DNA of 9,378 nucleotides from Spirochaetales bacterium (GCA_018644745.1 JABGPX010000656.1:1-9378); one strand, 5' to 3'; shown: positions 1-6,020, counted from the stretch's first letter. Notes: a model not told the origin generated them from the sequence alone. Numbers and translations: made by a program.

Positions 1-782
1 CGCGTACATTTGGTTTTGAAATGTTTCGGCTCTAAATCAGAGATCCAGCGACCGCAGCCTCCGCAAACCGGAGAAAACATGAAACGAGATTTTTTTCGAT
101 CAAAGCGCGCATCAAGCCATCCTGCGCCGGCGTCAATCCCATGATCGATCATCATACGAACATCCGGCCGCGCTGAATTGCCATCGATCTCCCCGATGAA
201 GATTTCTATCGAATGGCATAACATAGGATCCAGATCAGTCTTCGTGCCCGGCTTCCCATCGATCGTTATATCCGCGGCTCGATACCGCCCATTCAAATTT
301 CCGAGCAAAGTTCTATGGCTGCCGGCCACATTGCTGACGAGAGGAAGCCAGATCCGGATAGCGGTTCGCCGCGAGAGCTCAAAGAGCTCTTCGACTATTT
401 CATCCTTCGAAGGAACCCGAAGATTGGCACCGCAATCGGGGCAGAATCTTAATCCGAAGCGAGAGAAAAGCAGTCGAAAGAGAGGATGCAGACCTGACGC
501 AGTGGCAACCGTGGAAAGAGGATTTCGATTCAGAAGGTTCTGCCCGACGGATATAGCCGGGCCAAGCCCGGAAATACGATCGACATTTGCAGGGGGAGGC
601 GCCGCGCTCGTTCTTCCAAAGGCCTCGAGATATCTGCGCCTTGATTCTATATACAAAGTGTCAAAGATGAGAGACGACTTCCCCGAGCCGGATACGCCGG
701 TGACCACAGTCAGACCATCTTGTATCTCGACATCCACAGATTTGAGATTATGCTCCCGCGCCCCTTGAATCTTGATCTCCAT
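1..782 (-). CDS. UvrA-like ABC ATPase (excinuclease ABC subunit A family), N-terminal part, cut by left edge
   Basis: The frame runs from ATG at 782 to the left edge without a stop, giving 260 residues of a protein normally over 900. It opens with the UvrA hallmark IQGAREHNLKSVDVEI, then Walker A GVSGSGKSS (29-37) and FDTLYIESRRRYLEAF. Further conserved pieces are GLGPAISVGQ (Q-loop Gln81), NPLSTVAT, LFRLLFSRFG, CPDCG (114-118), and CGGCGRWISDLEP (240-252), which aligns with the CPxCG...LEP zinc region. UvrA is the cytoplasmic damage-recognition ATPase that loads UvrB in nucleotide excision repair. Two deviations suggest a paralogue rather than the housekeeping UvrA. The usual SAYARQFL segment is replaced by FGRTSAAPPPANVDRI. 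The stretch after LEP is about five residues short and reads KHFKTKCT instead of the SFNxPxGAC motif. No Shine-Dalgarno precedes the ATG. The family call is firm; the exact subfamily is open because the C-terminal half is missing. Confidence 0.9.
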   Translation of the reverse strand, partial: MEIKIQGAREHNLKSVDVEIQDGLTVVTGVSGSGKSSLIFDTLYIESRRRYLEAFGRTSAAPPPANVDRISGLGPAISVGQNLLNRNPLSTVATASGLHPLFRLLFSRFGLRFCPDCGANLRVPSKDEIVEELFELSRRTAIRIWLPLVSNVAGSHRTLLGNLNGRYRAADITIDGKPGTKTDLDPMLCHSIEIFIGEIDGNSARPDVRMMIDHGIDAGAGWLDARFDRKKSRFMFSPVCGGCGRWISDLEPKHFKTKCT

Positions 783-790
783 AGCTTCTG

Positions 791-798
791 ATTATAAT
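791..798. promoter_or_regulatory. Palindromic -10 box (TATAAT on both strands) in the divergent UvrA-like/LamG spacer
   Basis: ATTATAAT is its own reverse complement, so a perfect TATAAT lies at 796-791 on the minus strand and at 793-798 on the plus strand. On the minus strand only 8 nt separate it from the ATG at 782, so transcription would begin within a few bases of the start codon. On the plus strand it predicts a leader of about 50 nt before 857. The -35 matches are weak: TGGTTA at 814-819 for minus, and TTGATC at 772-777 with a short 15-bp spacer for plus. Symmetric -10 elements that fire in both directions are known in bacteria; activity here is inferred. Confidence 0.5.
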
Positions 799-822
799 GT
801 CTGCGAACGAATCTAACCAGCT

Positions 823-841
823 TGAGGCGGTAACCGCCTCA
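823..841. promoter_or_regulatory. Perfect 19-bp inverted repeat in divergent spacer (operator or leader hairpin)
   Basis: TGAGGCGGT (823-831) and ACCGCCTCA (833-841) are exact reverse complements around a single central A. As DNA this is a dyad of the size bound by dimeric repressors. It lies just upstream of the minus-strand -35 region, beyond the shared -10. As RNA it would fold in the plus-strand leader as an 8-bp GC-rich stem with a 3-nt loop, ending 15 nt before the ATG at 857, where a ribosome binding site would be expected. No U-run follows, so it is not an intrinsic terminator. The regulator is unknown. Confidence 0.5.
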
Positions 842-856
842 TGGTAGTATCGGTCC

Positions 857-1750
857 ATGAAACGGTTTTCTTTCTCCCATACAGCGTTGCATAGGGTTAT
901 TATATTTACGATTCTCGCGGCTGCCATTATCGGTCCGCTATGCGGAGATGAGCTGTTTCTCGAGAATGGAGATCACATAACCGGATATATTCTCAGCATG
1001 GATGAAGATCACCTTGTGATCCAAACCTCTTACGGAAACCTCACCGTGGATCGGAGCAAAATAGTCTCGGGAACCTTCTCCGCACCTATAGAAACTCCGG
1101 AATCGGGCCTCGAAGTAGAGCTGCTGTTCGATAACGACATAGATGTATATGGCGGTGCGGATATTATTATACAGAACAACGGCGTCCTGGCCGCAACAGG
1201 TGTCGACGGGATTTCCCAATCCGCGATTAGAACGACCGGCCTGGGCAACTATCTCGAAATTGGCGGTTCTGAAGCTCTGGATGCGGCTGAGGATTTAACT
1301 CTCTCTTTTTGGATTCTCCTTCAGGAGGCCTCGCGGCTCCAATACATTTTGTCCAAGTGGGACATATCGGAAGGAACAACTACCGCGGGAAAGATTGCGG
1401 TCGGAACCCAGTACTCCGGATTGTATATCTACCTGGTCGATCCCAAAGGCATGTACCATTTCAATCGTTTCGATGACATGATACCGGTCGCTGAGTGGAC
1501 ACATATCGCAGTGGTGTTCAACAAGGGTTTACTTTCAGTTTACCGCGACGGTCTTTTAAGCGGTGAGGATACTTTCGATTTTACTGCATTAAAAAATGAT
1601 CCATCACCGTTATATATAATGACAGCAAAAGCAAATACCACTTCACCGTGGACTCAATATAACTTGAATGGGTCTCTTGATGGTTTACGGATCTACACTC
1701 GCGCTCTTTCTCAGACAGAGATCGAAGCACTTGCAGCCGAGTTCAACTAA
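857..1750 (+). CDS. Exported protein with small N-terminal beta domain and LamG-type concanavalin-like domain
   Basis: The 297-residue protein begins with a signal peptide: basic MKR, then a hydrophobic core at about 14-27. The Cys at 29 (GPLC) is a poor lipobox, so ordinary secretion is more likely than lipidation. Residues 31-72 (DELFLENGDHITGYI, then LVIQTSYGNLTVDRSKI) form a short beta-rich module like those heading other envelope proteins. From about 87 to 297 it is a LamG/concanavalin A-like jelly roll, shown by LTLSFWI (147-153), EWTHIAVVFNKG (213-224), VYRDG, and the closing SLDGLRIYTRALSQTEIEAL. Such domains usually bind glycans or proteins outside the cell. An in-frame TAG at 845-847 leaves ATG 857 as the credible start, although no Shine-Dalgarno precedes it. 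It converges on the PhyH gene with an 8-bp gap and no visible terminator. The ligand is unknown. Confidence 0.85.
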   Translation: MKRFSFSHTALHRVIIFTILAAAIIGPLCGDELFLENGDHITGYILSMDEDHLVIQTSYGNLTVDRSKIVSGTFSAPIETPESGLEVELLFDNDIDVYGGADIIIQNNGVLAATGVDGISQSAIRTTGLGNYLEIGGSEALDAAEDLTLSFWILLQEASRLQYILSKWDISEGTTTAGKIAVGTQYSGLYIYLVDPKGMYHFNRFDDMIPVAEWTHIAVVFNKGLLSVYRDGLLSGEDTFDFTALKNDPSPLYIMTAKANTTSPWTQYNLNGSLDGLRIYTRALSQTEIEALAAEFN

Positions 1751-1758
1751 CCGCTCTT

Positions 1759-2592
1759 TTAATTCGCGCCGTAAGGTTTTGGTTTATTTTCCAGTGAAAG
1801 ATCATCTCCCGCCGGCCTTTCATAATGAGACCAATAATTCGCAGGATCGCTTCCGCGGCAAATGATAGACTGCCTTGCCCACCCGTCGTTAATTGCGCGG
1901 ACTTCCGGCGGGCAGTATCTCATTGTGAGACCGCAGCGCCGTCGATTCGAGGTATTCGCCTCTGAGCCGTGAACCAGCATATCGGCGTGAAGAGATATCC
2001 AGCCCGCCGGCATCTCATCATATATTGGTTTTCCAAGGCTTTCTATATTCTTAATCTCCTGATCAAGTACGGCCTGTTTTGTGGTCTTTTCCCATTCAAT
2101 GTGCCCCATATTGTGTGTACCCGGAATAAACTGCATTGCGGCGTTTCCCCTATCCGCATCATCTATCGCCAGCCAGGCAGTCACGGTTCGAGCGGGAGTC
2201 AGAGGCCAATACGAAGCATCCTGGTGCCAAGGGACAGATTTGGGATCATTCGGCAGCTTGGCGAAGTAATGAGAAGCCCAAGCTATGATATCCGGCCCAA
2301 CCAAATCTTCCACATAGTCGAGTATCTGCTCATTCATACATAGATCCCAGATTCCTCCGCATCTCGTCTGATAGCAATTAATCGCGTAAGCATCCCGCCC
2401 ATCCCCCGGCTTGCTGAGCTCGCTGAGAAGATAGTCAAAATAAAGCCGGTTTTCCTCAACTCCTGCAGGTGAGAAGATAGGAAACGGTCCGACATATCCG
2501 TTTTCATTGTAAAATGATATTTGTTCCTGAGTCAGCTTCTTCGGACTGTCATTGATAATCGGTTTGTAAGAAAGATCCTTTAACGTGCTCAT
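1759..2592 (-). CDS. Phytanoyl-CoA dioxygenase (PhyH) family Fe(II)/2-oxoglutarate oxygenase
   Basis: The 277-residue product is a cytoplasmic non-heme iron oxygenase. The facial triad is visible as WHQD (His123, Asp125) and VHGS (His208), and the 2-oxoglutarate-binding Arg is in SNRRRCGLTMRY, at Arg219, 11 residues after the distal His as in human PHYH. The line TVTAWLAIDDADRGNAAMQF followed by IPGTH is typical of bacterial PhyH proteins. Length is normal for the family. The frame is open to 2640, but the start is placed at the ATG of MSTLKDL (2592): GAGGTG sits 6 nt upstream of it, and the promoter -10 box lies inside the longer version. Family members hydroxylate diverse small molecules and the substrate cannot be read here. 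Neighbours give no pathway clue, as it faces a LamG gene on one side and a terminated lipoprotein unit on the other. It appears to be a single-gene transcript. Confidence 0.92.
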   Translation of the reverse strand: MSTLKDLSYKPIINDSPKKLTQEQISFYNENGYVGPFPIFSPAGVEENRLYFDYLLSELSKPGDGRDAYAINCYQTRCGGIWDLCMNEQILDYVEDLVGPDIIAWASHYFAKLPNDPKSVPWHQDASYWPLTPARTVTAWLAIDDADRGNAAMQFIPGTHNMGHIEWEKTTKQAVLDQEIKNIESLGKPIYDEMPAGWISLHADMLVHGSEANTSNRRRCGLTMRYCPPEVRAINDGWARQSIICRGSDPANYWSHYERPAGDDLSLENKPKPYGAN

Positions 2593-2598
2593 CGTCAT

Positions 2599-2604
2599 CA
2601 CCTC
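2599..2604 (-). promoter_or_regulatory. Shine-Dalgarno site that fixes the PhyH gene start
   Basis: GAGGTG on the minus strand lies 6 nt before the ATG at 2592. It directly abuts the ATG at 2598, which is too close for use, and lies downstream of the longer possible start at 2640. This supports 2592 as the start codon. Confidence 0.75.
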
Positions 2605-2611
2605 GCGACAA

Positions 2612-2640
2612 AATATCCGTCCGTGATGTTCTAATGTCAA
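2612..2640 (-). promoter_or_regulatory. Sigma-70-like promoter of the PhyH gene
   Basis: A consensus -35 TTGACA (2640-2635) is followed after exactly 17 bp by GATATT (2617-2612, four of six consensus bases). The predicted transcript begins near 2605, immediately before the GAGGTG ribosome site, giving a very short leader. The box pair sits just past the terminator of the upstream unit, as expected for an independent transcript. Confidence 0.65.
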
Positions 2641-2660
2641 CTCATTTTGTTAGGATCGGT

Positions 2661-2689
2661 AAAAAAACCGCCGCTAAAATGCGGCGGTT
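2661..2689 (-). terminator. Intrinsic terminator after the DUF4382 lipoprotein gene
   Basis: Read on the minus strand, a perfect 9-bp stem (AACCGCCGC at 2689-2681 pairing with GCGGCGGTT at 2674-2666) encloses a 6-nt loop ATTTTA and runs into seven T residues (2667-2661). It begins 20 bp after the TAG of the gene at 2710. The plus-strand side has no U-run, so it acts in one direction only and insulates the downstream PhyH promoter. Confidence 0.93.
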
Positions 2690-2709
2690 GCGTTGATTGA
2701 AGCAGCGCT

Positions 2710-3663
2710 CTACAACACGAGCACCAGAGTGGTGTTGCTCAACTCCACGGCCGAGCCCTTCGCAGCGATTACTTCAGCGTCATTGTAAAACCCCCAGATT
2801 TCGATAAATCCGCCGTCTGCGTCATAGGTGGCCACAGCAAGATCATACGTGCCGCCGTCGAGGAAGGCCAGCTTGTACCAGTCTTCCGGGTGCTCGGCAT
2901 CCGTATCCGCGACTGCGCTGCTTGTTATAGCATTTGGAAATCTGCTGTCGGTATCGACAACCGGATCCAGTGCTTCGCTGTCGGTCCACGCACCATCTAC
3001 ATAGGCATAGATTACTATGTTTGCCGCGCCGGCAGGAATATCAGCGGAAACCACGGCTCCGGTAATCCATCCCGCTTCGCCGTCTACAATCAGCCTGATC
3101 GTCGGCTTGAGGATATAGTGATTTCCGGTTTCGACCACCGCCTTGCGAAGATCGAAGTCTGCTGTTATTGCTACCGATCCATTTATAGGAACCGTGAACG
3201 AGCCTGTTGCTTTATATCCGCTGGTATCTCCCGATGGCACGAAAAGCGGTTCAATTATATCTTCGGTGAGCGGATCGCCATCTAAATCGAAGGAGAGATA
3301 GCATCCAGGTGATGAAGGAGGACCGGCCTTTTGTTCGTCATTGTCCAGGAGCAAGCGGATTTGGGTGTATCGACCGGCAGGCAAAGGCATATCGGTACCG
3401 AGGGCTTCAACAAGGCCGGAATTCAAGGCCATCAGATTGATTGCTCCTGTCGACATATAATCGTCGAAGGTTTGCCAATCTCCATCGGGGGTGTGATATT
3501 CGATACCGGTAACGGTTATCCAAACTCCGGTAACCGAATCGTTTTCAATCGGGGCATCGGTCAAACTCAAAGTAAGGCTTCCATTGTTCTCGAAAAACTC
3601 ACAGCCGGACAAAACGAGTGTGCCTACAATAAAGAAAGACAATATTACTTTCTTCAGTTTCAT
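2710..3663 (-). CDS. DUF4382-type lipoprotein
   Basis: The 317-residue protein has a classic lipoprotein signal, MKLKKVILSFFIVGTLVLSG then Cys21 (lipobox LSGC). It should be lipidated and anchored in the envelope, facing periplasm or exterior. Residues 28-194 match the DUF4382 pattern: GSLTLSLTDAPIENDSVTGV at the start, then VWITVTGIEYH, INLMALNSGLVEALG, LPAGRYTQIRLLL, and ending in YILKPTIRLIVDGE. The remainder (about 196-317) opens GWITGAVVSADIPAGAAN and looks like a second beta-sandwich, possibly carboxypeptidase-regulatory or Ig-like. The function of DUF4382 is not established. AAGGAG lies at 3680-3675, 11 nt before the ATG, a slightly long spacing. It lies 93 bp after the glycosyltransferase gene on the same strand, so the two could be co-transcribed; a strong terminator follows. 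Confidence 0.9.
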   Translation of the reverse strand: MKLKKVILSFFIVGTLVLSGCEFFENNGSLTLSLTDAPIENDSVTGVWITVTGIEYHTPDGDWQTFDDYMSTGAINLMALNSGLVEALGTDMPLPAGRYTQIRLLLDNDEQKAGPPSSPGCYLSFDLDGDPLTEDIIEPLFVPSGDTSGYKATGSFTVPINGSVAITADFDLRKAVVETGNHYILKPTIRLIVDGEAGWITGAVVSADIPAGAANIVIYAYVDGAWTDSEALDPVVDTDSRFPNAITSSAVADTDAEHPEDWYKLAFLDGGTYDLAVATYDADGGFIEIWGFYNDAEVIAAKGSAVELSNTTLVLVL

Positions 3664-3703
3664 GATTGTTCGATCTCCTTGTATAACGGCGATTTACCGC
3701 AGT

Positions 3704-3720
3704 GTATATAGAACATATAC
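3704..3720. promoter_or_regulatory. AT-rich inverted repeat in the leader region of the lipoprotein gene
   Basis: GTATAT (3704-3709) and ATATAC (3715-3720) flank a 5-nt centre within the 93-bp gap 3664-3756. On the minus strand the gap also offers TATATT (3728-3723) and TATACA (3708-3703) as possible -10 boxes, but no good -35 is spaced correctly for either. The gap may hold a weak promoter for the lipoprotein gene or may simply be intra-operon. Confidence 0.25.
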
Positions 3721-3756
3721 GCAATATATCTCATCCGGTTTCATAAAAAAATTGAT

Positions 3757-4725
3757 TTATCCGGAGTCCTTGCTATACATATTTGCCAACTCTCTGTAAT
3801 ACGCTGCGTCGGTCTCTTTGCCCCGCTTGGCGGATCCGGATGAATAGATCCGACATTTTCTTGAAAGTTCGGTTCTCGCTGCGGAGAGATTTTCGGCCGC
3901 CACCGATCCTCGATCAACCAGATCCTTCAATGCCTGGATTCTGAAGTATTCGATGTGCCCATATTTCCCGGTGAGTTGATCGCCGTGACCGGCCCTTTTG
4001 ATGGTGAGAGGCGCATCGACATAAGAAATGGGATTTGATGCAAGAATTCGGAGCCAGAGTTCGTAGTCTTCCCCTATCTCGAGATCTTCCCGGAATCCGC
4101 CGTGTTCAAGGTATAATTTCCGGTCCATCATTACCGTTGATGGTCCGACAATACATTTCACCAATGAATCATTAAAAAGCTGTCCTTCCCGCTGGTGCTT
4201 CTGAGATTTCTGAGAAACCGTTTTCCCGTTTCTTAACCAGAGCTCTCGCGTGTGGCTGATTCGGCATTCTTTTTTTCCTTCCATCAATGAATATTGCCGC
4301 TTTAGCTTGTCTGGAAGCCAGAGATCGTCAGAATCGAGAAACGCAATATAGCGCCCTCGCGCGGCTTCTGCGCCTCTGTTTCGAGCAGCTCCCGGCATGC
4401 CGGTATGATCAATTCTCAAACAGCGAAAACTCGTGGGTTTTTCCAGCCCTGCCGGGAGGGTACAGCTAATACCGCCTTGCCTGGATGCCTCTGTGAGCGC
4501 TTCGGTGCTCGCAAGCAATCCGGTACGAGAAATACGGACCAAAGGGTCATCCGATCCATCATCAACCAGGATGAGTTCATAATCCTTGAAAGTCTGCGAT
4601 AAAACAGAGCCTACAGCTTCGGATAGTAATCTGAATCGATTATACACAGGAATTATCACGGAAATGGCTGGTTCAGATTCTGGCAGTGCCAACTCCGGGT
4701 ATATGTTCGGATCTTGAACATTCAT
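3757..4725 (-). CDS. Family 2 glycosyltransferase (GT-A fold)
   Basis: The 322-residue protein has no signal peptide or membrane helix and should be cytosolic or membrane-peripheral. It transfers a sugar from a nucleotide donor to a glycan acceptor; neither can be named. The GT2 core is clear: ISVIIPVYNRFRLLSEAVGS (21-40), ILVDDGSDD (52-60) for nucleotide binding, GAARNRGAEAARGRYIAFLD (112-131), the metal-binding DSDD (131-134), and the acceptor-side GEDYELWLRI (218-227) with the catalytic-base Asp/Glu region. Between DDGS and ARNRG there are about 25 more residues than usual (roughly 62-100, Ser/Thr/Leu-rich). The C-terminal 70 residues look helical. AGGAG at 4742-4738 is 12 nt from the ATG, a long spacing. 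It starts divergently from the lipoprotein gene at 4835 and is followed on its own strand by the DUF4382 lipoprotein gene, suggesting envelope or exopolysaccharide work. Confidence 0.9.
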   Translation of the reverse strand: MNVQDPNIYPELALPESEPAISVIIPVYNRFRLLSEAVGSVLSQTFKDYELILVDDGSDDPLVRISRTGLLASTEALTEASRQGGISCTLPAGLEKPTSFRCLRIDHTGMPGAARNRGAEAARGRYIAFLDSDDLWLPDKLKRQYSLMEGKKECRISHTRELWLRNGKTVSQKSQKHQREGQLFNDSLVKCIVGPSTVMMDRKLYLEHGGFREDLEIGEDYELWLRILASNPISYVDAPLTIKRAGHGDQLTGKYGHIEYFRIQALKDLVDRGSVAAENLSAARTELSRKCRIYSSGSAKRGKETDAAYYRELANMYSKDSG

Positions 4726-4751
4726 TTTGAACGGGATCTCCTAAGTAATGA

Positions 4752-4774
4752 TCCCAAATCCACAGGATTCGGGA
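4752..4774. promoter_or_regulatory. Imperfect 23-bp inverted repeat in the GT/lipoprotein divergent spacer
   Basis: The outer arms TCCC (4752-4755) and GGGA (4771-4774) and the inner arms AATCC (4757-4761) and GGATT (4765-4769) are exact complements, with one A/C mismatch between arm parts and a 3-bp centre. It ends 13 bp before the -35 of the plus-strand promoter and lies upstream of the glycosyltransferase start, a position suited to a regulator of both. No T-run follows on either strand. Confidence 0.35.
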
Positions 4775-4787
4775 CACTAGCACATTT

Positions 4788-4816
4788 TAGACAGAACCCG
4801 GCGAAAGGTGTATACT
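4788..4816 (+). promoter_or_regulatory. Sigma-70-like promoter of the carbohydrate-binding-like lipoprotein gene
   Basis: TAGACA (4788-4793, five of six) and TATACT (4811-4816, five of six) are separated by the ideal 17 bp. Transcription should start near 4823, just before AGGA at 4825. The -10 overlaps the region after the possible GTG start at 4808, which would then be upstream of the transcript and unusable. Confidence 0.7.
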
Positions 4817-4824
4817 TTTATCGC

Positions 4825-4828
4825 AGGA
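4825..4828 (+). promoter_or_regulatory. Shine-Dalgarno site that fixes the start at 4835
   Basis: AGGA at 4825-4828 lies 6 nt before ATG 4835, and the predicted transcript begins just upstream of it. This favours ATG 4835 over the in-frame GTG at 4808. Confidence 0.6.
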
Positions 4829-4834
4829 ATAAGC

Positions 4835-5995
4835 ATGACAAACAAACTTCCCACTTACATCCGGCTCTTTTTCCTCATCTTCGCGGCATTTCTCCTGTTC
4901 GCCGCGTGCGAACAGGATCCAATTCTCACCGAATACGACGGAATAAACTTAATAGCGAACAGCGGCTTTGCGAACGGCTGGGTGCTAGACACCGGTACTG
5001 AATATATGCTTTTTGAAGAGGTCACCGACATTGGCGAGCAGCTTGCGCTGGGTCTTCCCGTGGGAATCGCCGGAGAGGCTGTTTACAGGCTGGAGATCAG
5101 GAATCTGGTGCCTGACGGGGATTTCGAGTCAACCGCCGCTGGGTTTTTACCTTCCCTTGACTGGTCAGCAGTTGATGGCGGATCAGGAACAATATCCGGC
5201 GGCGTATCAAGTGCGTATGCGGCAACGGGCAGCCGAAGTTTGTATTTTTCCCTTGATGAGCCGGAGGATGTTATCAGCTATAGTCTTGCGGGATTGACGG
5301 ATTTTTATCCTGCGGATGCGAAATATATTCTTCGCTTCGACTTGATTGCGGATGTCGCTAGGATCCTGAGGTTCTATTTCCCGTCATCAGGATTGGTTGA
5401 TCTCCGAACCGCCGAAATAACACCGGAGGATGTTTTCGAAACTGTGGCGTTTCCGGATGCTTTCGAGCTTGCTACATCGACGTTTACCTCCACCGGTCCC
5501 GTGGACTTCTTTTACATTACCGACCGGGTTCAGTCAGGTTATATTGATAATCTCAGGATCACCCGGCGGGACGAGCCTTTGCATCTTCGCCTACCTCTCA
5601 CATGGTTCGATACGGACCGGCCGACCGGCTCAGGAGGGGAGAGTTTGAATCTGGTTTCCGGATACTATGAATTCGCCGTATGGGTGAAAGAGGATCCTTC
5701 CGTAGGAACCGGGGCAGCACCGAACAGATTCAGCACTGACAATTTAACAATCGGGATAAACGAATCGTCGAGCGTATATACAGAAGCACCAACGGTCCTG
5801 GATTTATCTGAGTGGGTCCAGATAACTCAAATACTATGGCTGCAGATTGACGCTCCTGCTGATCCGGCGGATACGACGCCGATTATCGAACTGGTGATCA
5901 GCCCGACTGACATTCTCAATACAGGGAGCCTGGATGTAGGATCTATCTGCATGGTCAATCCCGAACTTTACCTCTACTCGAACAACCCTTTATAA
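4835..5995 (+). CDS. Lipoprotein with carbohydrate-binding-like beta-sandwich modules
   Basis: From ATG 4835 the product is 386 residues. A lipoprotein signal, MTNKLPTYIR then a hydrophobic run, ends in the lipobox FAAC with Cys25, so it should be envelope-anchored. The rest is beta-rich with features of CBM4/9-like or galactose-binding-like modules: NLIANSGFANGW (38-49), then a fuller module beginning NLVPDGDFES (90-99) and closing GYIDNLRITR (235-244), with ATGSRSLYFSL between. A third section has SGYYEFAVWVKED (275-287) and LDLSEWVQITQILWL (322-336). No catalytic motif is visible, so a glycan- or surface-binding role is inferred rather than shown. A longer in-frame start (GTG 4808) is rejected because the promoter -10 lies downstream of it. 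The gene is divergent from the glycosyltransferase and converges with the large Ig-rich protein gene, 25 bp away. The family is not firmly identified. Confidence 0.82.
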   Translation: MTNKLPTYIRLFFLIFAAFLLFAACEQDPILTEYDGINLIANSGFANGWVLDTGTEYMLFEEVTDIGEQLALGLPVGIAGEAVYRLEIRNLVPDGDFESTAAGFLPSLDWSAVDGGSGTISGGVSSAYAATGSRSLYFSLDEPEDVISYSLAGLTDFYPADAKYILRFDLIADVARILRFYFPSSGLVDLRTAEITPEDVFETVAFPDAFELATSTFTSTGPVDFFYITDRVQSGYIDNLRITRRDEPLHLRLPLTWFDTDRPTGSGGESLNLVSGYYEFAVWVKEDPSVGTGAAPNRFSTDNLTIGINESSSVYTEAPTVLDLSEWVQITQILWLQIDAPADPADTTPIIELVISPTDILNTGSLDVGSICMVNPELYLYSNNPL

Positions 5996-6020
5996 GCTCG
6001 ATAAGCTGTTTATAGTATCT

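Noticed and set aside
558..574. CCGGGC-CAA-GCCCGG hairpin
   Set aside because: It lies wholly inside conserved coding sequence of the UvrA-like gene (the FPGLGP-equivalent segment) with no T-run, and is probably a by-product of codon choice.
178..768. Plus-strand open frame of 196 codons
   Set aside because: It begins at a TTG and lies antisense to the clearly conserved UvrA-like coding frame; the translation shows no recognisable domain.
3731..3764. Terminator after the glycosyltransferase gene
   Set aside because: A seven-T run exists on the minus strand, but no stem precedes it; the two CCGGAT copies are direct, not inverted, repeats.
5992..6015. Possible bidirectional terminator in the convergent gap
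   Set aside because: Only short, interrupted AT pairings (ATAAGC with GTTTAT) and a small AGCT repeat are present, with no GC-rich stem or T-run.
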